Source: Flagellimonas meridianipacifica (GTDB lineage Bacteria; Bacteroidota; Bacteroidia; Flavobacteriales; Flavobacteriaceae). From it: a stretch of DNA of 64,000 bases. A program made the position numbers and the translations under genes. This document shows, one piece after another, positions 8,101-17,574 of this stretch. The notes below the pieces were generated by a model. The model ran no database searches, was not told where the DNA came from, and was given only the letters and a program-made list of their open reading frames with translations. Position 1 is the first letter of the stretch, and each line of letters begins with the position of its first letter. Location of the stretch: assembly GCF_003001695.1 (NCBI RefSeq), contig NZ_PVYX01000001.1, positions 1,674,001 through 1,738,000 of the forward strand. The letters run 5' to 3'.

Positions 8101-10332
8101 ATGAAGTTTAACCTGTTATTTTTTGTCCGTTTACTGCTTCGGCATATAGGTCTGCTTATCGCGGTGCCTATACTTTTGGCCTCCATGGTGTTTTACCTTA
8201 CCAGAGATGAGCCCAAAGTATACAACTCTAAAGCACGGATATATACAGGAATTGCAACAGGCTCTAATATAGAATTGGAGAATACAAAAATAGACTTTAG
8301 AGCCACAAACACGGCTTACGATAACCTTTTGAATCTTATAAAGGCCAGGACTACAATAGAAATTGTTGGATTGAAATTGTTCACCCAGCACATGACCTTG
8401 GACAGTGCGGATGTAAAAATTATTTCCAGGAAAAAATATCAGGACTTGATGAGTATTGTCCCTGATGAGGTAAAAGAGTTGGTCGTTAAAGGGGATGCCG
8501 CCAAGACATATGAGAATTTTTTAGAGCTAAAAGAATCCGATCATACCAACTTTATCTATAAGCTGATCAATCTTGACCATCCTGATTATAGCATAGAAAA
8601 AATCTTGGGCCGTATAGGCCTTCGTCGTATATCCAATAGTGATTTTGTAGATATCGATTTTGAATCCGAGGATCCTGCCATTTGCCAAAACACCCTTTTG
8701 ATTCTTTGCGAGACTTTTGTAAAGCTCAATGCAGATATCAAGGCCAATCAATCGGATGCGGTAGTGCGATATTTTGAAGGGCAACTTAATAACTCGACTT
8801 CGAGTCTTAGGGGAGCGGAAGACGAATTACTGGATTTTAATCGCACCCATAATATCATCAACTATTACGAGCAGACGAAGCATATTGCCGCAGAGAAAGA
8901 GGAATTTGAAATCAAGTATTTTGAAGTACTTCGAAAATATCATGCATCCAAAGCAGTGCTGGAAACCTTGGAATCCAAATTGGAAACCCATGAGCTTCGA
9001 AGATTATCCAGTCAAAGTATTATGAAACTTCGAAAAGAGCTCTCCAATTTAAATTTTGAGGTCTCTATGAAGACTCTCGGATTGGAAAAGGATTCTGTCC
9101 AAATGGAGAAAGATGCCAAAGAAGTTTCCCAAAAAATGCTGCGAATCAAAGAATTGGAGCGAAAATTAGCTTCTAATATCGATACGCTTTATAAAACAGA
9201 TTACGATACAAAAAGCATTGCTACAACAAGTATTCTTTCCGATTGGCTGCAAAACACCATTGACTATGAAGGCTATGATGCTCAACTAAAAGTGATGGAG
9301 CAAAAGAGGGAGGAATTTGTAAAACTATATCAGAAATTCTCTCCCTTGGGGGCTACAATGAAGCGACTAGAACGCAAAATCGATATTGCGGAAAGGGAAT
9401 ATTTGAGTTTGCTTCACAGTCTGGGGCTTGCCAAATTGAGACAACAAAATGTAGAATTGAAATCCAATATAAAACTAACCGAAGTTCCTTTCTATCCCAT
9501 TAGCCCAAAACCCAGCAAACGAATGTTACTAGTCATTGTAGCCGGGTTGGCAGGATTTATTTTGGTAGCTGCAACCATTCTGGTTTTGGAGCTTTTGGAT
9601 GGGAACATTAACACGGCGAGAAGGGCAGAGGATAAAATTGGTTTGAAAGTGTCCTCCATTTTTCCGGTCATTGGCAAATCAAGTTCAAAAATCAACTACG
9701 GATACTTAAAGAATAAGGCGGTCAATGCAATCTCCAGAAACATTATCCTAAATCGATTTAAGAAAGACAAGGAGAGCGAGCCCGTGGTCAATATGCTTTT
9801 TTCTACTCAAGAGACCGAAGGAAAAACGTTTATCTGCAAACACTTGTTGGACAAATTATGTGAGCTGGATTATAAAATTCTCCACATAACCTACGATTCC
9901 GAAGATTTGGAATTAAAGTCGGAAAATTATCAGAAGCTGGTGTATCCCATCAGTGATAAGTTATATAAGATTTCGATGGTACAGGAGTTTGATGAATCTG
10001 GAAGTATACAGGATTTCGGTGTTTTTGATTTTATCCTTCTTGAAATCCCCGGAATTATCAAAAACCCATTTCCGGTGAAATTGGCTTCCACCATGGACTA
10101 TACCTTTTTGGTTACTCGAGCGAACAGAGCTTGGAGCGAAGCCGATATCAATGCATTGGATTTGTTCAATGAAGCTACAACCGGTCCGGAACCAACCATT
10201 ATCCTTAATGGGGTAAAAGTATTGGAGATGGAAACCGTGGTAGGGGATTTGCCCAAGAAAAGAACCTTGGTCCGAAGATGGGTCAAAAAAGCAGTACAGT
10301 TTAGGTTTTTCACTAAAACCTCGGTTGCCTAA
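8101..10332 (+). CDS. Wzz/GumC-type polysaccharide co-polymerase with degenerate kinase domain
   Basis: A 743-residue inner-membrane protein with TM1 at about 14-33, a long periplasmic coiled-coil region (about 200-460), a Pro-rich FYPISPKPSKR segment just before TM2 (about 475-497), and a cytosolic C-terminal domain. That domain resembles a BY-kinase: ETEGKT near residue 570 replaces a full Walker A and DFILLEIP replaces the usual Walker B with Asp. There is no Tyr cluster at the C-terminus, so tyrosine autokinase activity is doubtful. The family sets chain length and couples polymerisation to export. It sits between the TolC-like and Wzx genes with 1-2 base junctions. Confidence 0.9.
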   Translation: MKFNLLFFVRLLLRHIGLLIAVPILLASMVFYLTRDEPKVYNSKARIYTGIATGSNIELENTKIDFRATNTAYDNLLNLIKARTTIEIVGLKLFTQHMTLDSADVKIISRKKYQDLMSIVPDEVKELVVKGDAAKTYENFLELKESDHTNFIYKLINLDHPDYSIEKILGRIGLRRISNSDFVDIDFESEDPAICQNTLLILCETFVKLNADIKANQSDAVVRYFEGQLNNSTSSLRGAEDELLDFNRTHNIINYYEQTKHIAAEKEEFEIKYFEVLRKYHASKAVLETLESKLETHELRRLSSQSIMKLRKELSNLNFEVSMKTLGLEKDSVQMEKDAKEVSQKMLRIKELERKLASNIDTLYKTDYDTKSIATTSILSDWLQNTIDYEGYDAQLKVMEQKREEFVKLYQKFSPLGATMKRLERKIDIAEREYLSLLHSLGLAKLRQQNVELKSNIKLTEVPFYPISPKPSKRMLLVIVAGLAGFILVAATILVLELLDGNINTARRAEDKIGLKVSSIFPVIGKSSSKINYGYLKNKAVNAISRNIILNRFKKDKESEPVVNMLFSTQETEGKTFICKHLLDKLCELDYKILHITYDSEDLELKSENYQKLVYPISDKLYKISMVQEFDESGSIQDFGVFDFILLEIPGIIKNPFPVKLASTMDYTFLVTRANRAWSEADINALDLFNEATTGPEPTIILNGVKVLEMETVVGDLPKKRTLVRRWVKKAVQFRFFTKTSVA

Positions 10333-11675
10333 TGTTGCAGAAAATTAAACATATAGGTAAGGAGAAGAATCTATCTTCGTTGATGGCCAATGTAAGTGTC
10401 GCTTTTTTGGGATTGCTGAGTTTTATGTTGTTAACGCGCCAACTTCCCAAAGAACTTTTTGGAGAGTGGGTATTGTTTATCACTTTGGCCACCTTTGTAG
10501 ATTTACTGAGATTTGGACTTACCCGGACCTCATCCGTTAGATTACTTTCAGGAGCCGATGGCAACCAAAAGAAAACCATCTTGGGGTCATCCTTTAGGAT
10601 TAATCTCATATTGCTTATTGCACTTGCATTGCTATGTTGGTTGTTGTACGGATTGGTCATACTAGCAGGACTTCAAATCAACAATGGCTATATCCTGTTT
10701 TTAATATACTATCCATTTTTGGCCTTATCCAACTTGAGTTGGAACAACGCCATGTCACTATTCCAAGCAGAGCAGAATTTCAAAAGAATGATGTGGGTAC
10801 GATTATCGAACGTGGGATTGTTTTGTTTGTTTTTGGTGCTGAACCATTGGTGGTTGGCATGGGGACTGGAAGCTATTATTTGGGTAAATATAGCAGTAAA
10901 TGCCTTTTCCGGAATTTGGTGCTCCTTAAAAAACTGGGATGGTTTGACCTATTTGGTCAATGCCAAAAGAAAGATTGAAAAAGAGCTTGTAAATTTTGGA
11001 AAGTACTCTATGGGTACTTTGATCAGTTCAAGCTTATTAAAAAGCTCGGATACTTTCATTATTGGAATGAGTCCCATATTGGGCTCAGCGGGTATAGCCA
11101 TGTATGCCATTCCATTAAAATTGACAGATTTATTAGGTATACCTTTACATAGCTTTACCATGACGGCCTATCCAAGGATGGCAAAAAAAGCGGTTGAGGA
11201 CGATGTGCTGGGAGCAAAAAAAATCTTCTATTCCTATGTGGGCATTGTTACACTTTTGTTCTTTCCGGTAGCCTTGGTTGGTTTTGTTTTCGCAGAACAG
11301 ATGGTTCTGTTCCTTGGAGGAAAGGAATACTTAGATGCACTACCCTTGCTGACGCTGGTTTTCAGGGTATTTACGGTTTACATTATGCTACTGCCCATAG
11401 ATCGATTTACTGGCGTGTTGTTGGACAGTATCAATAAACCCAAACTGAACCTATACAAAGTGCTGGTGATGACTTTTTCCAATATCATACTGAATGTATT
11501 GGCCGTTTTTGTATTTGAAAGTCTGGTAGCGGTGGCAGTCGGGACTGTGCTTTTCACAATTATGGGTATGATTATGGGCTTCTACTATTTGAAAAAAGAA
11601 ATACAGGTTGAAAGCCGTCAAATTTTTTCTGAGAGCTTGGTGTTTTTGAAGAACCTTAAAACACATTTGGGCTAA
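10332..11675 (+). CDS. Wzx-like polysaccharide flippase (MOP superfamily)
   Basis: A 447-residue polytopic membrane protein with about 12 hydrophobic helices. The N-terminal region (LMANVSVAFLGLLSFMLLTRQLPKE, read here in parts) and the central FGKYSMGTLISSSLLKSSDTF segment are typical of lipopolysaccharide/EPS flippases. It should flip the undecaprenyl-linked repeat unit across the inner membrane. It overlaps the co-polymerase stop by one base and the polymerase start by one base. The neighbours support the Wzx/Wzy pathway. Confidence 0.88.
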   Translation: MLQKIKHIGKEKNLSSLMANVSVAFLGLLSFMLLTRQLPKELFGEWVLFITLATFVDLLRFGLTRTSSVRLLSGADGNQKKTILGSSFRINLILLIALALLCWLLYGLVILAGLQINNGYILFLIYYPFLALSNLSWNNAMSLFQAEQNFKRMMWVRLSNVGLFCLFLVLNHWWLAWGLEAIIWVNIAVNAFSGIWCSLKNWDGLTYLVNAKRKIEKELVNFGKYSMGTLISSSLLKSSDTFIIGMSPILGSAGIAMYAIPLKLTDLLGIPLHSFTMTAYPRMAKKAVEDDVLGAKKIFYSYVGIVTLLFFPVALVGFVFAEQMVLFLGGKEYLDALPLLTLVFRVFTVYIMLLPIDRFTGVLLDSINKPKLNLYKVLVMTFSNIILNVLAVFVFESLVAVAVGTVLFTIMGMIMGFYYLKKEIQVESRQIFSESLVFLKNLKTHLG

Positions 11676-13147
11676 TGAATCCTTTTGAAAAGACACATGG
11701 TTCCGATTACCTGAGAAAACCTCTACCCATTCTATTGATTTTGTCCATTGCCATTACAGCAGGGCATCTAACCGCGACAAAGGGTTTGGTTGCTGGATTG
11801 GCAATTATAGTATTGCCATTTGCAGCTTTTTACATGGGAGCCCTTTTTGTAAATCCCCGCATCGGAATCATCACCATTCTAATTTTCAACTTTTTTGTGC
11901 TGGGAATCGGGCGGTATATTCCTATGACCTGGGGCCTTTTGATGGATGGACTCATGGTATTGATGTACCTAGCTTTGTTCTTTAAGGCATTTCGAATAAA
12001 AGTACCCTGGGAAAAAGCAAATTCACAACTGACACTGTTGGTTACGATTTGGTTTGGCTACGCGGTTCTTCAAATTGTGAATCCCGAGGCAGTAAGTATT
12101 GCAGCCTGGTTTTACGCTATGCGAGGTTTGGCATTGTACCAATGGTTATTTGTTCCGTTGGTGTTTATCCTTTTCAATAAGGAAAAAGACTTGCACCTTT
12201 TCTTTGTTATATGGGGAGTTCTATCTGTTTTGGCAACCATGAAGGGGATGCAACAACTGATTTTTGGAGTAGACTCATACGAACAAGCGTGGTTGGATGC
12301 GGGAGGTGACGTTACTCATATTCTCTTCGGAAAGCTCCGTATTTTTTCATTTTATTCCGATGCAGGTCAATTTGGTGCCTCCCAAGGACATACCGGTGTG
12401 GTTTTCGGGGTCTTGGCCCTATTTGCTAAAAACCGAAAATTTCAAATTTTTTGTGGGGTTGTGGCTATGGCCGGTTTATTGGGAATGATGATTTCTGGAA
12501 CCCGAGGGGCAATAGCCGTTCCTGCTATGGGTGGGGTTATGTTCATTTTGGTAAGAAAGCACATCCCAAGTATAGTATTGGGTGTAATTGCAGGAATAGG
12601 TGTTTTCGTCTTTTTCAAATACACTACCATCGGTAACGATAATGACCAAATCCGTAGAATGCGAACTGCTTTTGATCCCAACGATGCCTCATTAGAGATG
12701 CGGCGAATCAATCAGGCAAAGCTCAAAGGGTATTTAGCTACAAGACCTTTAGGGGGAGGCATTGGTTCCACCGGAAACTGGGGAAAGCGCTTTTCTCCAA
12801 ATACATTTTTGGCCAATACCGCTACAGACAGTTGGTTTGTTGCCGTTTGGGCAGATACAGGAATCGTGGGTCTTTATTTACATCTTTTCATTCTTTTCTT
12901 TATTCTGATAACTGGAGCATACAATTGTATGTTCAAAATACGGGATGATTGGTTGAAAGGAAGAATCACGGCACTTGTCTGTGGTATGGCCGGCATCATG
13001 TTGGCTTCTTACGGAAATGGAGTCTTCGGACAATTCCCCACCTGTATTCTAATGTACACAGGAATGGTGTTCATTTTCATTTCACCAAAATTGGATAGGA
13101 AAATCAGGGAAGAGAAAGAAGCCCAATTGGAATTACAGGCGGCGTAA
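11675..13147 (+). CDS. O-antigen polymerase/ligase-like protein (Wzy)
   Basis: A 490-residue protein with about 11 membrane helices and a large periplasmic loop around residues 185-235, followed by GTRGAIAVPA and RPLGGGIGSTGNWGKRF, matching the O-antigen ligase domain (Wzy_C family). In this operon, between the flippase and a GT2, it most likely polymerises the flipped repeat units rather than ligating O-antigen to lipid A. No LPS core genes are nearby. The protein ends in a charged cytosolic tail (REEKEAQLELQAA). Confidence 0.85.
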   Translation: MNPFEKTHGSDYLRKPLPILLILSIAITAGHLTATKGLVAGLAIIVLPFAAFYMGALFVNPRIGIITILIFNFFVLGIGRYIPMTWGLLMDGLMVLMYLALFFKAFRIKVPWEKANSQLTLLVTIWFGYAVLQIVNPEAVSIAAWFYAMRGLALYQWLFVPLVFILFNKEKDLHLFFVIWGVLSVLATMKGMQQLIFGVDSYEQAWLDAGGDVTHILFGKLRIFSFYSDAGQFGASQGHTGVVFGVLALFAKNRKFQIFCGVVAMAGLLGMMISGTRGAIAVPAMGGVMFILVRKHIPSIVLGVIAGIGVFVFFKYTTIGNDNDQIRRMRTAFDPNDASLEMRRINQAKLKGYLATRPLGGGIGSTGNWGKRFSPNTFLANTATDSWFVAVWADTGIVGLYLHLFILFFILITGAYNCMFKIRDDWLKGRITALVCGMAGIMLASYGNGVFGQFPTCILMYTGMVFIFISPKLDRKIREEKEAQLELQAA

Positions 13148-13157
13148 AACTTAAATT

Positions 13158-14045
13158 ATGGAACCACTAGTATCAATCATTACCATAAATTACAATGAAT
13201 CTGATGTAACCTTGGATTTATTAAAATCGGCAAGAAATCTGACGTATCCCAACTACGAAATAATCGTGGTTGATAATGCATCTCCCAATGATAATCCTGA
13301 TATTATTAAGGAAATGTACCCTGAAATTAGGCTTATAAAAAGCCCAGAAAATCTTGGCTTTGCAGGAGGTAACAATTTAGGGGTTAAGGAGGCTAAAGGA
13401 GAGTATTTGTTGTTTATTAATAATGATACTATTGTACCTCCGGACTTCATTCAGCCTTTGGTGGAAACCCTTCAAAGTGACGAAAAGATTGGAATGGTGA
13501 GTCCAAAAATAAAGTTCCATTGGGACCCCACCTTGATTCAATATGCTGGGTATACCCCAATGAACAAGTGGACTATCCGAAACAATAGTATTGGATACCA
13601 TGAAAAAGATAATGGGGATTTTGATGAACCGAAAGAAACCCAATCCATTCACGGAGCGGCTATGATGGTTCCAAAAAAAGTTGTGGACGAAGTAGGGATG
13701 ATGACAGAAATTTACTTTTTATACTATGAGGAACATGATTGGGCCGAAATGATAAAAAGAGCTGGATATAAAATCTACTACCAGCCAAAAACCCATATTC
13801 TACACAAGGAATCTGTATCCACGGGAAAATTCAGTCCATTGAAGACCTATTACATTTCCCGAAATCGAATTCTTTTTGCTAGACGAAACTTTAAACCCTT
13901 GTCTTTGGGGGTAAGTCTACTTTTCCAATGTCTTGTCTCTATTCCCAAAAACACGCTTCAGTTTTTGGTCAAACGTGAGTTTGCTCATTTAAGGGCTTTT
14001 TGGAGGGCTATTACCTGGAATTTAAGGAATAAAGCTTGGGTTTGA
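13158..14045 (+). CDS. GT2 family glycosyltransferase (rhamnosyltransferase-like)
   Basis: A 295-residue enzyme of the WbbL/WcaA type. It starts with PLVSIITINYNESDVT, then VVDNASPND, GFAGGNNLGVKEA and LLFINNDT, which carries the DxD-type metal site. HGAAMMVPKK and EEHDWAEMIKRAGY follow as the acceptor-site and catalytic segment. Related GNN-L-G proteins often transfer rhamnose from dTDP-rhamnose, which the rml operon at 25355 would supply; donor specificity is inferred. It is the last gene of the 5787-14045 operon, 10 bases after wzy. Confidence 0.88.
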   Translation: MEPLVSIITINYNESDVTLDLLKSARNLTYPNYEIIVVDNASPNDNPDIIKEMYPEIRLIKSPENLGFAGGNNLGVKEAKGEYLLFINNDTIVPPDFIQPLVETLQSDEKIGMVSPKIKFHWDPTLIQYAGYTPMNKWTIRNNSIGYHEKDNGDFDEPKETQSIHGAAMMVPKKVVDEVGMMTEIYFLYYEEHDWAEMIKRAGYKIYYQPKTHILHKESVSTGKFSPLKTYYISRNRILFARRNFKPLSLGVSLLFQCLVSIPKNTLQFLVKREFAHLRAFWRAITWNLRNKAWV

Positions 14046-14150
14046 AGTCCAATTGAATGACTTCCTTTTCCCGATAAAATGTATCTTTATTTGAATGAAT
14101 ATCCAATTTGCCTGTTGCTAAGTGGCTTTTTTACAACAGCATATATAAAC

Positions 14151-14213
14151 TTTACAACAATTAATTTTCTTATAAATAATGTAGGATAATATTTACAAAA
14201 ATATTAAACCTAC
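14151..14213 (+). promoter_or_regulatory. shared EPS promoter element (copy 2)
   Basis: TTTACAACAA at 14151-14160 is followed by GTAGGATAATATTTAC at 14181-14196, 21 bases before the LruC gene. The same two blocks occur before the rml operon with almost the same spacing, and a shorter form occurs before 5787. AATATTTA resembles a Bacteroidota -7 box. The second block and CCTAC at 14209-14213 form a loose inverted repeat. Confidence 0.5.
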
Positions 14214-14216
14214 AGA

Positions 14217-16175
14217 ATGTTTCAACCCTTTAGAATAGCAATTGTTTTTGTTCTGGTGCTTGTATTTTTTAGCTGTGTCAGCGAAAACGACCTAGACCCT
14301 CCTGTAGATGATCCGGTAACTGTAGACCCAAGTGGACCATTAGCTGGATTAAATGTTTCAGCAAGTTTTGACTACACCACTAGTGATGAGGTAAATGTCT
14401 CACTTGATGTTCCTACTTTTTTAAGTAAGGCAGTATTCACACTTTACAGTAAAACAGGTTCACAAGATAGTATCCCTTTTGGTCGTGCTACTTTTGATTC
14501 TGAAGGACATTTTGAACAAGATTTTGTATTGACCGCTCAAGCGGATAGTGTTATCCTAGTTTCTGATTATATAGGATTGACCAAGGATATTCACTTGGCC
14601 ATTCAGAACAATGCGGTTTCTTTTGATTATAGACCCTTATACGACAGGAGCGGGACAGCAAGCAAAGTGGCACATACAACCTTCGCTACAAGCAAAGGAA
14701 AACGTAGCCTGACTTCCAAGGTTGACTATACGTATTTAAGTAGCTACAATAGCTTGGGAGTTCCAGATGATATGGAGCTACCCGATGTGATTCAGCAAAA
14801 CCTATTGGATGATGTGAATGCCTCATTGCCGGAACGAAGTAGGGTCCCTATTGCCAATCCACAATTTTTGGCCAATGAAAGTGAGACTAGTATGGTATTG
14901 ACAGATTTGGCCGATGTTTGGGTAACCTTCGTTTCTGAGGGAGCTGGGTTTAGAAATGCCATAGGTTACTATTCATATCCTATTGGTCAAAAACCCGATA
15001 CGGTAGATGATATTACCGCCCATAATATAATTTTCCCCAATGTATCCATGGTGGGTTCATCAGGAGGGTTGGTTCCAGGAGATAGAGTATATCTTGGAAG
15101 ATTTCCCCCGAATACTGTGGTCTCTTGGTTTATTGTAGCCAATGGATGGAATGGTTCAGATGTTGGTGATGGACGAAATATCTTTTACTCGGACCCTACA
15201 TTTAATCCTGAAAATGGGAGCCTGAGCAACCACATGGTACAACTGTATGATAGTGCTCGCGAAATTAATTTTTTGGCTTTTGAAGACTTAAGACGTGATC
15301 AAGGTTCCGACGATGACTTTAATGATGCCGTATTCTATGCTCGTGCTAACCCAGTTGAATCTATTGAGTTGACCAATGTAGTGGCCTTGATTCCAGCAAA
15401 CGATTCAGATGGAGATGGCGTTAACGATGAATTGGACGATTTCCCGTTTGATGTCAACCAAGCCTTCAATAACTTTTCGCCAAGTGAAAACTTAGCTGGA
15501 GTTTTGGCCTATGAAGATTTGTGGCCAAGTCAAGGCGATTATGACTTTAATGATTTGGTGGTTTCCTACTCCTATAATTTGATTACCAATTCTTCAAACG
15601 AAATAACCCGAATTGAAGGAACCTATACAGTTGACAATATTGGTGGAGCACAACCAAACGGTTTTGCGTTATTCCTTCCCGTTGACCCCAGTTTGGTAAA
15701 CGATGTGCAAGGTCAGGTAATCAATGCGGATTTCATCAACTTAAATGCCAACGGAACAGAGTCTGGCACTACTGCGGATGAGACAGTCATTTTCATAGCG
15801 GGAAACACAATTGAGATGCAAGGAAGTACCATCAATATTGGTATTGATTTTAAAACGCCCGTAGGCTATACAGACTTGGGCTTGGTTCCTTTCAATCCAT
15901 TTTTAATCTCTAATGGTGATAGGTCTAGGGAAATTCATTTGCCTGATTTTCCACCCACCAGCAAAGCTGCTTTGTTGAGCAGTTCGGACGATGATAGCGA
16001 TCCTAGCAGTGAACGATATTATAAAACCGCGACCAATTTACCTTGGGCACTGAACATCTTTGATGAATTTGTAGCTCCAGCTGAATCAATTCCCATAACC
16101 ATTGAATATCCAAGATTTGTGAATTGGGCAAATTCTGGAGGCACCCAAGATTTGGATTGGTACTCAAGACAATAA
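14217..16175 (+). CDS. LruC-domain lipoprotein
   Basis: A 652-residue surface or periplasmic protein. The N-terminus is a lipoprotein signal with the Cys in VFFSCVSEN. A DUF4114-type segment lies around LAFEDLRRDQGSDDDFNDAV (about 352-371). A calcium-loop stretch, NDSDGDGVNDELDDFP, leads into the LruC domain with EDLWPSQGDYDFNDLVVSY (about 438-456). LruC proteins are outer-membrane lipoproteins of unknown role in Bacteroidota and Leptospira. Here it is the first gene of the unit leading into ugd, 37 bases upstream, with the shared EPS promoter element. It may hold or organise the polysaccharide at the cell surface (inference). Confidence 0.85.
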   Translation: MFQPFRIAIVFVLVLVFFSCVSENDLDPPVDDPVTVDPSGPLAGLNVSASFDYTTSDEVNVSLDVPTFLSKAVFTLYSKTGSQDSIPFGRATFDSEGHFEQDFVLTAQADSVILVSDYIGLTKDIHLAIQNNAVSFDYRPLYDRSGTASKVAHTTFATSKGKRSLTSKVDYTYLSSYNSLGVPDDMELPDVIQQNLLDDVNASLPERSRVPIANPQFLANESETSMVLTDLADVWVTFVSEGAGFRNAIGYYSYPIGQKPDTVDDITAHNIIFPNVSMVGSSGGLVPGDRVYLGRFPPNTVVSWFIVANGWNGSDVGDGRNIFYSDPTFNPENGSLSNHMVQLYDSAREINFLAFEDLRRDQGSDDDFNDAVFYARANPVESIELTNVVALIPANDSDGDGVNDELDDFPFDVNQAFNNFSPSENLAGVLAYEDLWPSQGDYDFNDLVVSYSYNLITNSSNEITRIEGTYTVDNIGGAQPNGFALFLPVDPSLVNDVQGQVINADFINLNANGTESGTTADETVIFIAGNTIEMQGSTINIGIDFKTPVGYTDLGLVPFNPFLISNGDRSREIHLPDFPPTSKAALLSSSDDDSDPSSERYYKTATNLPWALNIFDEFVAPAESIPITIEYPRFVNWANSGGTQDLDWYSRQ

Positions 16176-16212
16176 AATAATCAACTATTAAACACAAAAT
16201 TAAATCTATATC

Positions 16213-17565
16213 ATGAACATTACAGTAGTAGGAACAGGCTATGTTGGATTGGTAACAGGAACTTGTTTCGCCGAGACCGGAATCAATGTCACTTGTGTGG
16301 ATATTGACAAAAAGAAAATTGAAAAGTTGAGAAAGGGCGAAGTCCCAATTTATGAACCTGGTCTGGATGTTCTTTTGGAACGAAACATTGACAAGGGAAG
16401 AATTTCCTTTACTACTAGTCTACAAAAAGGTATTCAAGAATGTGATGCTGTTTTTATTGCTGTGGGTACACCTCCGGATGAAGATGGAAGCGCCGACTTA
16501 AAGTATGTATTGGGCGTGGCCAGAGAAATTGGTCAGCACATGGAGGACTACAAAGTGGTAATCACCAAAAGTACGGTTCCAGTGGGTACTTCTTTTAAGG
16601 TAAAAGCCGCAGTAGAGGAAGAATTACAGGCGAGAAATGTACGCATTCCCTTTGATGTAGCCTCCAACCCTGAGTTCTTGAAAGAGGGCAGTGCGGTGGA
16701 TGATTTTCTAAAACCGGATAGAATTGTTGTGGGAGTAGAGAGCAAAAGGGCCGAAAAAGTTATGAAACGCCTATACAAGCCATTCTTGATGAATGGTCAT
16801 CCGCTTTTGTTTATGGACATTTTCTCTTCGGAGATGACAAAGTATGCCGCAAACTCCATGCTGGCGACCAAAATCAGTTTTATGAACGATATCGCCAATT
16901 TATGCGAATTGGTGGGTGCCAATGTGGATTTGGTTCGAAAGGGAATCGGTTCTGACACCAGAATTGGAAATAAATTCATTTATCCAGGCACGGGATACGG
17001 TGGGAGTTGTTTTCCAAAAGATGTCCAAGCCTTGGTGCGAACCGCCGATGAATATGGGCACTCTCTAGAAGTGTTGAAGGCGGTTGAAGCAGTGAATTAC
17101 AGACAAAAAACCACCTTGGTGGAAAAGATAAAACGTCACTTTGATAATGACCTCAAGGGGAAGCAATTTGGAATGTGGGGACTCTCCTTTAAACCAAAAA
17201 CGGATGATATGCGTGAAGCTCCATCTCTGGTCATCATTGAAGAATTAAAGGCTTTAGGTGCAACCATACGAGCTTATGACCCAGTTGCGATGGAAGAAGC
17301 AGAAAGAATTCTGGGAGATAAGATTGAATATGCCAAAGATGAGTACGATGCCATTATTGATGCAGATGCCTTGATTTTGGTAACCGAGTGGTCGGAGTTC
17401 CGTATGCCCAACTTCAGGATTTTAGAAAAACTGATGAATCAAAAAGTCATTTTTGATGGAAGAAATGTTTATGACCCTGAAGAAATGGAAGAATTAGAAT
17501 TTACATACTATAGTATTGGAAGGGAACCAGTACAAAGCAATGAAAAACAAACCGTTGACCTTTAA
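16213..17565 (+). CDS. ugd: UDP-glucose 6-dehydrogenase
   Basis: 450 residues, full length for the family. The NAD-binding motif GTGYVGLVTG opens the protein. VFIAVGTPPDEDGSADL and STVPVGTS follow, then the catalytic Cys266 in GGSCFPKDVQAL, and the C-terminal UDP-binding part has GLSFKPKTDDMREAPS. It oxidises UDP-glucose to UDP-glucuronate with two NAD+. The next gene, nine bases on, converts UDP-glucuronate to UDP-xylose, so the pair supplies glucuronate and/or xylose for the EPS repeat unit. Confidence 0.97.
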   Translation: MNITVVGTGYVGLVTGTCFAETGINVTCVDIDKKKIEKLRKGEVPIYEPGLDVLLERNIDKGRISFTTSLQKGIQECDAVFIAVGTPPDEDGSADLKYVLGVAREIGQHMEDYKVVITKSTVPVGTSFKVKAAVEEELQARNVRIPFDVASNPEFLKEGSAVDDFLKPDRIVVGVESKRAEKVMKRLYKPFLMNGHPLLFMDIFSSEMTKYAANSMLATKISFMNDIANLCELVGANVDLVRKGIGSDTRIGNKFIYPGTGYGGSCFPKDVQALVRTADEYGHSLEVLKAVEAVNYRQKTTLVEKIKRHFDNDLKGKQFGMWGLSFKPKTDDMREAPSLVIIEELKALGATIRAYDPVAMEEAERILGDKIEYAKDEYDAIIDADALILVTEWSEFRMPNFRILEKLMNQKVIFDGRNVYDPEEMEELEFTYYSIGREPVQSNEKQTVDL

Positions 17566-17574
17566 ATCATAAAA

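Noticed and set aside
14103..14150. Inverted repeat CTGTTG/CAACAG as a terminator after the GT2 gene
   Set aside because: The stem is only 6 bp with a 16-base loop and the T-run lies inside the loop, so it is not convincing.
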